A DNA stretch of 26,715 nucleotides from Chara braunii (GCA_003427395.1 BFEA01000687.1:390510-417224), one strand, 5' to 3'. Shown: positions 8,930-18,086, counted from the stretch's first letter. A program made the numbers and translations. The notes: generated from the sequence alone by a model not told the origin.

Positions 8930-9035
8930 GGGCGATAGCTCAGTTGGTACACTCATGAAGTGTTGAAATACAGACCTGAGTTCGAATCCACGATGATATT
9001 GCAAAGCCAGCACCCTTTCTTTAAAAAAAGAGGGA
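8930..9035 (+). mobile_element. tRNA-derived SINE, better preserved copy
   Basis: It begins GGGCGATAGCTCAGTTGG, a good match to the RNA polymerase III A box of tRNA genes, and has GAGTTCGAATCC, a good B box, about 40 bases later. The part between does not form a standard anticodon arm, so this is a tRNA-derived SINE head and not a working tRNA. The body (GATATTGCAAAGCCAGCACCC) runs into CTTT and then an A-rich tail near 9021-9028. Target duplications were not found. Confidence 0.65.
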
Positions 9036-9944
9036 GAGGAGAGAGCATGAAAAGCGCATGGCCACAGTCGATGAACTGGAAGTGGCAACCAGGAGGCGAA
9101 GGCACCACACTGCATGCAACTAAGATAGACAGAATAAGACAATTCTGAATTACCTGGGGGCAGTCAGTTCAATAATGGTATCTCAAGGCCATCATCGTCC
9201 TTTTCAGAATAAAAAAAGGATGCTTAGTCTGTTGAGTGACACAGTGCCAAGTTGTGGGCCATGGAAGTTGGAAGGAAAGTGGCAAAAAGATGAGCCGCAC
9301 ACTGAAGGCGACGTTTAGTAGTGGGGCATGTCAGTTGTTGGCCATGTTGGAGTCCGTTGCAAGGTGAAACGGATTGAGGAGTCGGAGCGCTCTCATACAA
9401 TCATATTGATGCAATGTTATCTGGAGAGGCAAGGTGACGACGAGCCAGCTAAAGGCTAGCCAGTAAGTCTGCTGCATGGACAAAAGATTCTGAAGCTTTT
9501 CCTTAATGCAGTGTCGACGGTGAAGTATCGACGACTTGAGGTGGAGCTGTAGACAGGACAACCCTATCTCCCACTATCTCCTGTAAAGTAGTTGTAAAGT
9601 AGCCTGCCTCTCAACAGTATGCTTTTTATGGGGTTGCAATATTCTTTGATGGTTAGACTTTGGGACATTTGCTTCCATAGAATTCTTACCTCTTTATTAA
9701 AGTTATTTGTCCCAATTCGCGCTGGTGCCTCCACATTTGGAGCTGATTGCCAGGTTGTGCAAGACATGAGAGGCACAATTTTCCCGAAAGGGCTCGTGAA
9801 ACATTGTCAATCAACACCTGTGCCTCTCCAAATTTCCAAATTTGCACTCGGTAGAAATTCCTGTCCTGGCCCTCCTGGGAAGAATTCCTAGAAGGAACAG
9901 AGCGAACCGGAACCTTCTGGCAGGCATCGAAGGTTCTAGAGCAA
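9036..9944. other. Unassigned stretch
   Basis: No gene or known repeat is recognised. Several ORFs of 60-90 codons on both strands have no domain signature. Confidence 0.35.
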
Positions 9945-9955
9945 GTGGAGCAAAT

Positions 9956-9997
<42 letters not shown>

Positions 9998-10048
9998 NGA
10001 AATTTGGACCATTTCTCGATTTATGCGTGTCATCCTTGCGCAGGGGCC

Positions 10049-10080
<32 letters not shown>

Positions 10081-10115
10081 ACGGATGTCCCGAAGGACAG
10101 GTGGAGCAAATTCTT
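9945..10115 (-). pseudogene. U6 snRNA retropseudogene 3 with perfect target duplication
   Basis: On the minus strand, 10098 down to 9999 reads as a nearly complete U6 snRNA: GTCCTTCGGGACATCCG, ATTGGAACGATACAGAGAAG, ATTAGCATGGCCCCTGCGCA, AAGGATGACACGCATAAATC, then GAGAAATGGTCCAAATTTC. It is followed by a poly-A tail of about 40, seen as the T run 9958-9997 with one N. An identical 15-base sequence, GTGGAGCAAATTCTT, flanks the unit at 9945-9959 and 10101-10115. This is the youngest of the three U6 copies. A poly-A tail replaces the genomic pol III terminator and no U6 promoter is seen beyond the duplication, so it is a retrocopy and not a transcribed gene. Confidence 0.93.
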
Positions 10116-10522
10116 AGCAAATGCAAACACTGGATGAACTATGCTAGGGTTACAGAAATTATGCAAACAACTGGCATAGAGGCAGTAGAGCAAATCAAAG
10201 GGCTGCATTGTCTCCGTAGGAAGTGATGCTGGTAGAAGCATTAAGAGCAAAAAATAAATCAAAAGGCTGCATTATTTGCCTAGGAAGGGATGTTGGCAGC
10301 AAAGGCCCCTGCTAATAATATTCCTCCTCAACGGTAGTAAATGAAGCTCTAGCTGCTGTACAGCTTACGGTGTTTCACAGGGATTCATTATATTTTGACC
10401 AAGTTGCTAGATGCTATGCCCATGCTTAGAAGGCATGCATCTGCCGACAAAATGGGCTAGATTCATGCACCTCTCATGTAACTTCGGAGACCGATTCCAA
10501 CTATTTCAAGAACTCGTTGCAT

Positions 10523-10526
<4 letters not shown>
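10116..10526. other. Unassigned stretch with a short direct repeat
   Basis: GGGCTGCATTGTCTCCGTAGGAAG (10201-10224) and GGCTGCATTATTTGCCTAGGAAGG (10265-10288) are related, giving a local duplication of about 64 bases. No gene is recognised. Confidence 0.45.

Positions 10527-10585
<59 letters not shown>
10527..10585. repeat. (GT)n microsatellite
   Basis: About 29 uninterrupted GT units directly upstream of a copy of the dispersed repeat described at 10631. The same arrangement is seen at 17451. Confidence 0.95.
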
Positions 10586-10588
<3 letters not shown>

Positions 10589-10630
10589 CTTATATTTCCT
10601 ATACACTCGAAAAAAGCACGACTTTGCTGA

Positions 10631-10795
10631 ACAGACTGTTTCGTCGGACTTTCACTGACTCATCAGGAGGTTGAACCCCGACAGTCTGCCCAGGATGCAT
10701 TTGACTGATGGATAAGGACTCCCCACATCGCCCAGAGTTAGGGATAGCCCTGAGAGAGAAAAGTGGTAGACTTTACTCGCACCAACCCTGCAATC
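10631..10795 (+). repeat. Dispersed repeat R1, copy 1
   Basis: Aligns with 17573-17722. Shared blocks include GTCTGCCCAGGATGCAT, GACTGATGGATAAGG, CCCTGAGA, AAAAGTGG and ACTTTACTCGCACCAA. Both copies follow a long (GT)n tract. Type unknown: no pol III boxes, terminal repeats or coding frame are evident. Confidence 0.75.
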
Positions 10796-10883
10796 TTAGC
10801 AGATTGTCGGTCCATACCCCTGACAAGAACGGCAGTAAGTCCGACAGAGTCATAAAACCCAATCTACACACCCACACAGCCAT

Positions 10884-11400
10884 GTGTGTGTGTGTGTGTG
10901 CTCACCACAACATCCCTTGTTCCACCGAGATGGGTACGTCCAGGATTGCAACAACTTTTTCTCTATTGTAGACTATGAAGCACGCTTGAGATGAATCAAT
11001 CCACCAAGGAAACAGTGTTGCCTCCACAATCAGCAAGCAGGATAGAAACATTATCTTTATGCAAGGAAATGCCTACATGAGTAGATCCAAAATCATAGGA
11101 ACCTGACCTTTATGCAAGCAATGCAGCACACTTGAGAGGGGCCTACCCAACAATGAGACAGTAAGCAATATGAGACACAATAGATCAATTACATCGTTTT
11201 CTTGACTATACTCACCGTTATTGTCGTTGGGAGGCCTTCCGGTTTATCTGTGTGTGTACCTGCGTGCGTGTGTGTTGTTCTTCAAATCTCCCCCATAACA
11301 GCCCCAATTCCACCCAGATGAGTAGATTCAGAATCGGAGCAGCTTTTGTCATATTGCAGACCATGACAGCACTTGGAGTTGAGACAGTTCAACATTTAAG
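10884..11400 (+). repeat. Three diverged copies of a TG-associated repeat
   Basis: Units near 10921-11003, 11072-11140 and 11310-11390 share the pattern (CCACC or ACATG) then AGATGAGTAGATTCAGAATC-type sequence, a pyrimidine-rich piece, TTGCAGACCATG-like sequence, GCAGCACTTGAG and GAGACAG. Two are preceded by TG-rich tracts (10884-10900 and 11249-11277). They are probably decayed copies or internal repeats of one element. A 115-codon ORF at 11252-11599 crosses the last copy and has no recognisable domain. Confidence 0.5.
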
Positions 11401-11894
11401 CAATTTTACAATTAGACGGTTGTTTGGTTTCCCTTGGGGTACCCCTTCCATTTGTTCTTGGAGCTCTCCTTTTACTATGCGTCACACATACAGGGCTGCC
11501 CAGGTTGATTGTGGTTGTGAGGCAGCTGCCCACATCCCTGGGTGCCTTGACGGCTCGCTTGCACGTTATGAAAGGAGGCGAGTAAAGGGGGAGATATGAT
11601 CCTGTTCATTTCACTTCAGATCTTTAGGTCATACTTTGTCTGTTCTCTTAATGATGCTCATTTCGAGTCATTTGTATGTTATTTGCTAGAGGCACATAAG
11701 GGGAGGGTAAAGGGAAAGGGCTAGGAAGCGGAGTTTATAGGGAGTGAGGGGCTGGTGAAGGAGAAAAGGTAGGGGACGAAGTGTAGTGCAAAGGACGGGA
11801 AAGAGATGTGACGAACTTCACAGGATTCTAAATACTCATTGACGGAGAAGACTTCTCTAGAATGGCACATGAGGCCAGTCAGTGTTTTGATTAG
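11401..11894. other. Unassigned stretch between repeats
   Basis: No gene is recognised. A purine-rich AGGG/AAGGG tract lies near 11697-11810. Confidence 0.35.
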
Positions 11895-12120
11895 ATGGGC
11901 TATCCCTTCATAATCCTCATGGCACAAGGCATGTGAACTATATGCGAGCTGGATCTCAGGCGGGTCATCACAAAGAGGCATTGAGCAAGTTTCATGGGTT
12001 CCGTATTATTTCTTCCCTCTCTATGGGCAGATGGCGACGGGGATTGATCCAAAGCAAGGGTCCTTAGCTGCGGCAGAATTTGGTTTGCAACAGCTCGTCC
12101 TGGTGGTTATATGCTTTTAG
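11895..12120 (+). repeat. Dispersed repeat R3, copy 1 (possible coding relic)
   Basis: Aligns over about 220 bases with 18087-18296. The 90 bases from 11909 to 11998 match 18101-18190 without gaps and stay open in the same frame in both. The translations share His-Asn, Val-Asn, Gly-His-His and a Lys-Phe-His-Gly end, 17 of 30 residues. Downstream blocks (GATCC.AAG.AAGGGT and CTCGTCCTGGTGGTTAT versus CTCGCCCTAGCAGTGAT) also match. This could be a decayed exon or transposon ORF, or a non-coding repeat that happens to be open. The protein family is not recognised. Confidence 0.6.
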
Positions 12121-13079
12121 AAGTTTTAGTACAGCGCTCTGTAGGTGGTTCAATTGGTAGTCTATTACCCTCTTCAGTCTGCTGCGTATGTCGTTCGTAT
12201 GGCAAGTGTGTGTGTGTGTGTGTGTTAGAGAACATCATGTAATCGTGTTGAAGCATAATACGAAACACGTATTACGATCAATATACTAAATATTATATCG
12301 GCTCAACCCTATTATGCTTATCAGGCAGACACGTGATTTATCAAGCCATTTAGCCCGTATGGGCACTCGGGGAGGGTTCTAATGAGGTACATCTGCACAT
12401 TTGATAGTGCTAACTTGCGGCCACAAGACAATCTTCCGAGGACTGGACTGGTTTTGTGTATTTTATTCGAGGAGAATCGTCTGTTGAGGCTAGATATTAC
12501 CCATAAGTAGTATAAGGGTCATTGCTCATCCTAGAATTAGCAGGGGAATTTTAAAAGAAAATAATGAAAACTGAACCATTGGTAAGAAGTTATTTAATTA
12601 TCACAAGGTATCCGTTTTTGATTGGAATGCGGAGAAATCGTATCCATGTATATCATCGCATCCATGGAGCGCGTTCTTATGTGAGGAAGTGTTGATCTCA
12701 CATCGAAAACAGTTCCCCTAAACTCTTACCAAATCATCGGGTTCGCCGGAAAATTGAGGGCATATGAGGTTCGTGAGCAGGTATATGTTCCAATCAGTTT
12801 TTCTTAGTCGGCTACATGTTCAAAATGTTGGATTGAGAAGTATGAAAAAGCGTACAAACATCGGTTGTCGGTTTTTGACCTTTGTTTTTTTAACACATGG
12901 AATTTTTTAGACATTGTCATTGTTGGTGTGTTCTTAATTACCCATAACTTATCCCAAGTCCTGTCGAAAGGTTCTTCCCGATGTTTTAAAAACAGGCGCG
13001 TAAAATCTTCCTCGCATTTTTTTATAAGATCGCGTACTCATCTAACTTCTTATCACGCATACACTCCAAAGACTCTTCA

Positions 13080-13321
13080 AATTTTTAGCACAATAGTCTC
13101 GATAAAATTCGCGATATTTAGCATATTCCACATCAATCCTCGATCCATACAACTTAAGAGTGCAGGTTGTAGTAAAAAAAACGTTTTTTGGCATAATATC
13201 CTTCCCTATTGTTAGCGAGGATGGATAGTATGCATAGAGGCGACTGTCAAGGATCGAGGATACATTGATGTGGAATATGCTAAATATCGCGAATTTTATC
13301 GAGACTATTGTGCTAAAAATT
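13080..13321. repeat. Long inverted repeat, ~67-bp arms
   Basis: Arm 13080-13146 and arm 13251-13321 are reverse complements over their whole length. The only difference seen is a 4-base insertion in the right arm (ATAC between GAGG and ATTGATG). The spacer is 104 bases. An RNA crossing it would form a stem of about 67 bp. Near-perfect pairing inside otherwise decayed DNA suggests a recent origin or copying between the arms. No flanking target duplication was identified. Confidence 0.88.
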
Positions 13322-13970
13322 CCCGTGGCTCATAAGGATATTCGGCTGTTCATATGGATTGATAGAATGTATAAAGGCATATTTTAAGTATTATTACATG
13401 TACAAATATGCGAAGAGCTTTTCGCAGTATTGAAAGAGGAAAAAAATTGCGTAAAAGTATGGACATACTAAAGGTAGGTATGCTTGAAGAAGGTATGTAA
13501 AGGAGAAAAAAATGGAAACATATACATGAGTAGGCTGTTTATTCAACCATATCTTTCTACTATTCTAGCCAACAATTTCGAAACGTATTCAACAAAACTT
13601 CTATTTTATCCATAAGGATCGTAGAATCAGCGTCACCATGCATATTATCCTTTCCTATTGCTGACAAGGAAGCCTACTGTATATTGGAAGGATAGTATGT
13701 GTGGGGGCGACAACCATAAATCAAGGGAGCTCAATCATGGGAATATCACGAGTTGATACTAATATTCCTCGCTGATAATTCCTAATTTAATCGAAATGTT
13801 TTATCGTTTACTAAAGTATGCGAAAAGTTTTTCAATTGCATGTATGATAGGCATTACAGAATAGAGGGAAGGTGAGGTGAGGAGAAAAAATGGAACACAA
13901 CTTTTGAACAAAAAAGTAGGCAGCGTAGAATAAAGGCATGGTGAGGCGAAAGGAAATAATTTTTTTATTT
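13186..13970 (+). repeat. Diverged tandem duplication, period ~445 bp
   Basis: Copy 1 (about 13190-13560) and copy 2 (about 13635-13945) share blocks in the same order: CAT.ATATCCTT.CCTATTG, GGATAGTATG, GGCGAC, then TATGCGAA.AG.TTTTC, then GGAGAAAAAATGGAA and GTAGGC. The right arm of the long inverted repeat lies in copy 1 and has no counterpart in copy 2, so the arm probably arose or inserted after the duplication. Confidence 0.6.
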
Positions 13971-14500
13971 TTTTTTCGAAAAGGAGGAAAAAAAGAAAAA
14001 AAAAGAAAAATCGAACACAATTTCATCAAAAGAACTTGTGAACATTTCTTCAAAAAAAATCCCGAAATAAGTACACAGTACACTTGGCAATAGGCTGTAC
14101 AAGTCCTCATCTGAAAGAAGGCCGCCTCCTGGCTGGTGAGCTGGCGCATCTTTCCAACTCCTCCATTGTTCAAGAGTAATACACAAGCAAATGCAAGATC
14201 AAATTGAGAACTATGAAAAGACTGACTGCACCCCCAGAGACAGTTCAAACTATGTTCAATTCACTGTTCAATTCAGAAAAGGTAATTCAAAGATTACTAA
14301 GTAGCAAGTAAAAAGGCACATTTTGGTAATAGTATACCTACTTCAGACTTTCGGCCATATCTGTAGATATCACGAAATGAAATCGCTATTATTGATTTAT
14401 AAACAACACTTTTGTTATTTTACGAAGAGCTTGTAATTTCATTGAGTATATAATTCGTTCAAATGGTCATATATTATTTGTAAATACTAATCCACATGCG

Positions 14501-14611
14501 GAAAGAATGCCCCGACAGTTGAAGCGAGGAGGGTAGTGGCAATCCATGAAGCGCTTTTCTGCCGCTAGCCATTAATGCACGGCTTCATCAGAGGGGAACA
14601 CTTGCTCTTCG
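14501..14611. other. Possible 3' flank of the minus-strand candidate gene
   Basis: Short non-coding stretch directly after the stop codon (minus strand) of the two-exon candidate. No canonical AATAAA is visible here, which is not unusual for green-plant genes. Confidence 0.3.
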
Positions 14612-15037
14612 TCACATATGCTTAGGAAGTTGAAGTGAAGATAGCGGCGACAGCGTTTGCAGATGATTCAGGAAGGCTAGAAACGCAAGTAGTGCAATTA
14701 ATGTGAGAACCACATAAGCGGATATTTCAACCGCTATCCCCATTCTCTCATCCGTCTCCACATTCTGCAGCGCCATCGAGCCCACCGCGAGTGCCTTGTG
14801 GATAGCATAGCGTAGCAACTTGTAAGGCATGAAGAAGCATGCGATCATCCCTAGGGCGTGCACACGCAGCTTGATAGGCTACGTGGCAAAGAGATGAGTG
14901 TATATACAGGAGCAGCGTGGTGTACTAGTAGGCAAAGTGCACCCGTAGTATGAGGCAAAAACAACAAGGGCTTATACCGCGTCTTCTTTGTCGCCAATCA
15001 GCCAATCCACCAGAGCCTGATCCACTGGGTAGTCCAT
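14612..15037 (-). CDS. Candidate two-exon small membrane protein (108 aa)
   Basis: Proposed model: exon 1 is 15037-14978, starting at an ATG in good context (GCCATGG) and ending GACGCG before a GTATAAG donor. A 99-base intron ends in a pyrimidine-rich CTCTTTGCCACGTAG. Exon 2 is 14878-14612, ending TGA. Both junctions are phase 0. The joined product has 20 plus 88 residues: an acidic start (MDYPVDQALVDWL), a moderately hydrophobic segment (GMIACFFMPYKLL) and a strong C-terminal membrane segment (YVVLTLIALLAFLAFL). That layout suggests a two-pass or tail-anchored protein. No family is recognised. An alternative frame over exon 1 (containing PEDFGFVQLPEPW and ending at a TGA) also looks protein-like, so exon 2 may belong to a different upstream exon. 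There is no transcript evidence. Confidence 0.4.
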
Positions 15038-15511
15038 GGCTCAGGCAGTTGCACAAATCCGAAGTCTTCCGGAGAACCCTCTGCACTCCCGATGAAACCC
15101 GAGCCTGCCGAAAAATGGAGTCTGTGCCGTAGCTAGGTCCAGTGAATGAGACGGGCCGAGCTGAGCGCATGCATTGGAAATGGTGGGAGTGCTTCGGATG
15201 CTAGCAGCTCTAAATAGTACCTACGTCTCGTCAATTTCTATGCTTTGTGGCCCGGCTGTCGTGGCCGATTCCTTCCTAGGCAAGCATCGTCAAAAAAATT
15301 GGGAAAACATGAAAGGAACAAAAAATAGCAAAAGGAAAAATTGCAGACATACGATGCTGATTGAGGCCGGTCGAATACAGGTAAAAAATGAGGACGGGTG
15401 CGGCGCGATCAGATTCATCGTAATACTTCGATTCCACTGGGTTTTGAAGCGTTTTGATGGGATCCCCTTGTCTCGGGTGGGCGCGTGCGCACACAAATCC
15501 ACCAGTTGAGA
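15038..15511. other. Unassigned stretch
   Basis: Moderately G+C-rich with several overlapping short ORFs on both strands, none with a recognised domain. It would contain the upstream region of the minus-strand candidate gene if that model is right. Confidence 0.35.
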
Positions 15512-15758
15512 GTGTCACGTTGTAATTTCTGCCCCACTGGCGAAGCGCCGTTTTATTTGGAAGGTTCTTCTCTTTCTTAATGCTTTCCAGAAAGAATGCA
15601 GGGTACCAAAAAAAAAAAAAAAAAAAAAAAAAAANNNNNNNNNNNNNNNNNNNNNNNNNNNNGTGTCACGTTGTAATTTCTGCCCCACTGGCGAAGACGG
15701 TCTTTATTTGGATGTCTGGCTTCTTTCTTAATCAGTTCCAGAAAGAATGCAGGGTACC

Positions 15759-15785
<27 letters not shown>
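15512..15785 (+). repeat. Duplicated 96-bp segment with A tails around an assembly gap
   Basis: 15512-15607 and 15663-15758 have the same length, identical first 34 bases and identical last 25 or so bases. Each is followed by about 27 A residues. About 30 bases in the middle differ at many sites. A run of 28 N (15635-15662) lies between the first A tract and the second copy. Either two copies of a poly-A retroposon sit in tandem, or the same locus is represented twice at poorly resolved contig ends. Confidence 0.75.
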
Positions 15786-15789
<4 letters not shown>

Positions 15790-15935
15790 AAAAAGAGAGA
15801 AGAAAAGAAAAACAAAGGGAAGATAAAAAATAGAAGAAAATAGAGAAAAGAATTAAAAAAAAAGGAAAAAAAAAACAAGAAAAAAAAGAAAAGAAAAATA
15901 GTTTCAAAAGGTAGGGAAAAAACAAGGGGGAAAAG
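15786..15935. repeat. A-rich low-complexity tract
   Basis: Almost only A and G on the + strand (AAAGAAAA-type). It gives Phe-rich ORFs on the minus strand and Lys-rich ORFs on the + strand that have no meaning as genes. Confidence 0.8.
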
Positions 15936-16334
15936 GAAGGAAAAATGTCCGAGGGAACCTACAAGCAATGAGAGATGGGGACCAGATGCAAGCTGTGTTC
16001 TCGTTTGTTGGTTCTGCCTTATTGCAGGGTATGCGAGTTGTACTCATATTGGATGTATAAGGCAGCCCGTCCCGCCAAGTTTTTATTTAGAGGTCCATCT
16101 GCATCCCATAACCCTCACATCATCTCTGGGTACGAGTATATAACAGGCTTATGCTATATGCCGACAGGCATCAGTCTCAGGGAGGGTCCAAAAAAGAAAT
16201 TGAAAAATGAAACCGTGTTCGCATAGGAGAATCAACATCCACCTTATGCTTGTCCTGGTAGTCAGCTCGTAGTCCTAAATCTGACGCTTGAATGCTACGT
16301 TTGGGCTGTCGTTGTTCTGCCCTTAGCAGTCAAA
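15936..16334. other. Unassigned stretch
   Basis: Unique-looking sequence with one 83-codon ORF (15975-16226) lacking a recognised domain. No repeats or RNA genes are seen. Confidence 0.3.
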
Positions 16335-16413
16335 CTCTTTTTGTTTTAACCCCTGTGTGTGTGTGTGTGTGTGCTTTCTAAAACCCCCCGAGTTCACTCT
16401 TTTTGTTTTAACC

Positions 16414-16457
<44 letters not shown>

Positions 16458-16477
16458 TTCTAAAACCCCCCGAGTTC
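16335..16477 (+). repeat. Exact tandem duplication differing only in (TG)n length
   Basis: 16335-16395 and 16396-16477 both read ACTCTTTTTGTTTTAACCCC, a TG run, then CTTTCTAAAACCCCCCGAGTTC. The flanking sequence is identical; the TG run is about 20 bases long in the first copy and about 40 in the second. Either a very recent duplication or an assembly or sequencing artefact. Confidence 0.9.
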
Positions 16478-16504
16478 ACTCTCCCATTCCATCTGTATAA
16501 TAGG

Positions 16505-16580
16505 TGCGAGGTTACCCACATTTGTGTGGTTGAGCAGGAAGTGCCCACAAATGCATCTGCCGCCTAAGTGGCACACTTGC
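16505..16580 (+). repeat. Dispersed repeat R2, copy 1
   Basis: Aligns with 17855-17931: shared TTTGTGTGGTT, AAGTGCCCACA, CATCTGCCGC and GCACACTTGCAC-type blocks. On the minus strand both copies are open and share Val-Gln-Val-Cys, Cys-Gly-His and Leu-Asn-His-Thr. Substitutions do not favour third codon positions, so protein coding is not supported. Confidence 0.65.
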
Positions 16581-17332
16581 ACAGATATATGAAGTTTTTC
16601 CAATATATAAGAAAGGTTAAGGGCAAAAGGCAACATACCTAACACAGAAGGCTCCACCAGCAAGAAAGCACTCACAAGCACAACAGCATTGGTACTGCTA
16701 TTCATCCCAAACGACCCACTCATGTCACCAGTATCTCTATCACTCCATGTCTAGACATCCCCATTTGCTATCTAGCCCCTGGGGCATGGTCCCACTAGCA
16801 ACCGGATAGGATAGAAAAGAGTTTGTGTGGCAGTTGAGTGACCCAAATCCTGCTGTGCAGTACTGGTGATCCCACGGTCAGTATTTTACATGTATTACCC
16901 GAAAAAGTAAGGAGATCTTTGTTCCCCTCCTCCTCTCCTTAACACTGGGCATGCGGGTGCAAAGGAAGCTTCCCGCCAAAATCTTTTCAATCCGTTGGGG
17001 GCATGGCCAATCCCAAAAGAGAGCGTGGTCGGCCATAGGCCCACTGGATAGAAGATTTTCAGTATTTTACTATTTTGCTTGCTGTTGTGCAATTATCTCA
17101 TTGGGTGGAGCCCTCCTTCAATCACGGAGTATATGGAGGGCGTCAGGATCACTGCTGACAGAAGTTGAGTTTATTCCAGAAAATGTGGCAGTTACTTTCT
17201 GCACTGTTGTTGCAACCACCACCATCAGATCATTTGTGATCTGATGGCTGGGAAGCACACTGCCGTAATTTCAGGTGGGAGGTCTCTGTTTCCTTTTTTT
17301 TTTTTGGCCTTTCTCCTGTCTTCTCACCCCAG
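16581..17332. other. Unassigned stretch
   Basis: No gene is recognised. ORFs on both strands (87 codons at 16460-16723 minus, 97 codons at 16951-17244 plus) lack known domains. It ends in a very strong polypyrimidine tract and CCCCAG that looks like a 3' splice site for the next entry. Confidence 0.3.
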
Positions 17333-17447
17333 AAATTCGTAATGAACCTGTCTGGAGGCTGCCACTCAGTGTCACACTGGATCGGCTACACTCCTATCCG
17401 ACTGCTAATGGCACCACACCCCTGGAGCATATAGAGTACCATACTCC

Positions 17448-17450
<3 letters not shown>
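17333..17450 (+). CDS. Candidate exon ending in a GT microsatellite
   Basis: A T-rich tract of about 40 bases ending TCTCACCCCAG (17322-17332) is followed by an open frame encoding a protein-like stretch (IRNEPVWRLPLSVTLDRLHS, then PTANGTTPLEHIEY). The frame runs directly into the (TG)n repeat at 17451, whose first GTGTGT could serve as a donor. No protein family is recognised and no partner exon was found on either side. It could also be a chance ORF behind a low-complexity tract. Confidence 0.22.

Positions 17451-17527
<77 letters not shown>
17451..17527. repeat. (TG)n microsatellite, longest in the window
   Basis: About 38 uninterrupted TG units directly upstream of the second R1 copy. 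Confidence 0.95.
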
Positions 17528-17528
<1 letters not shown>

Positions 17529-17572
17529 GCTATGCTGACTGTACACAGCTCCACAGACAAACCATGACCGTG

Positions 17573-17722
17573 CCAGACTGTTTCATTGGACACATCAGAG
17601 TCTAAAACCCGACCGTCTGCCCAGGATGCATTGGACTGATGGATAAGGCCTCGCCACGTCCCCAGATTTAGCATTACCCCTGAGAAAAGTGGCCAACTTT
17701 ACTCGCACCAATCCTGCAATCC
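17573..17722 (+). repeat. Dispersed repeat R1, copy 2
   Basis: Counterpart of 10631-10795, again after a (TG)n tract, with shared GTCTGCCCAGGATGCAT and TTTACTCGCACCAA blocks. Copies R2 (17855) and R3 (18087) follow in order. Confidence 0.75.
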
Positions 17723-17854
17723 GAGAACACTGTAGGCCAGTGTAGGGTGTGCATGTGTGTTGACAAAGAACCAACTCTTTCCTCATTCCATCCACAAATC
17801 ATCCACAAACCATCCATAAAACAAGGAAGGTATAGATAGAAACTATAATAGAAG

Positions 17855-17931
17855 CTGCAAAGTTGGCCACTTTTGTGTGGTTAAGTGCCAAGTGCCCACA
17901 CACCCATCTGCCGCTGGCGCGACACACTTGC
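17855..17931 (+). repeat. Dispersed repeat R2, copy 2
   Basis: Counterpart of 16505-16580, with the TTTTGTGTGGTTAAG and AAGTGCCCACACACCCATCT blocks. It lies between R1 and R3 in the same orientation. Confidence 0.65.
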
Positions 17932-18086
17932 ACCCCCCGCTTAGTTTGTTGTCCTCTTCTCCTCTGCCTACGGCTTACCCGGCAGCTCTTTTCAATGTAC
18001 AGGGTACGACACACCATGTCAGGGTGTCGTACACGAGTACACAATGTTGACTGTCATCATATGTATGACAACAAATACTTACTTGC

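Larger units (their letters stand above)
12240..14500. other. AT-rich island of unknown origin
   Basis: Base composition changes sharply after a (GT)9 tract at 12207-12225. The stretch is A+T-rich with short homopolymers and no long ORF of recognisable type. It contains a 6-bp hairpin (AATACG/CGTATT) near 12259, a long inverted repeat (13080-13321) and a diverged tandem duplication (13186-13970). Two ORFs (116 codons on + at 12865, 138 on - at 14248) overlap these repeats and have no recognised domain. It may be a non-autonomous transposon or a composite of several. Organelle origin could not be shown by eye. Confidence 0.5.

Noticed and set aside
8930-9000. Functional tRNA gene
   Set aside because: A and B boxes are good, but the region between does not form an anticodon arm and the acceptor ends do not pair.
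10527-17527. CRISPR-like array or regular spacer structure
   Set aside because: The direct repeats are microsatellites and decayed dispersed repeats with no regular spacers; the DNA is eukaryotic.
16460-18044. Shared minus-strand peptide in the R2 copies (CGH..LNHT.V.N)
   Set aside because: The substitutions are not concentrated at third codon positions; likely non-coding repeat homology.
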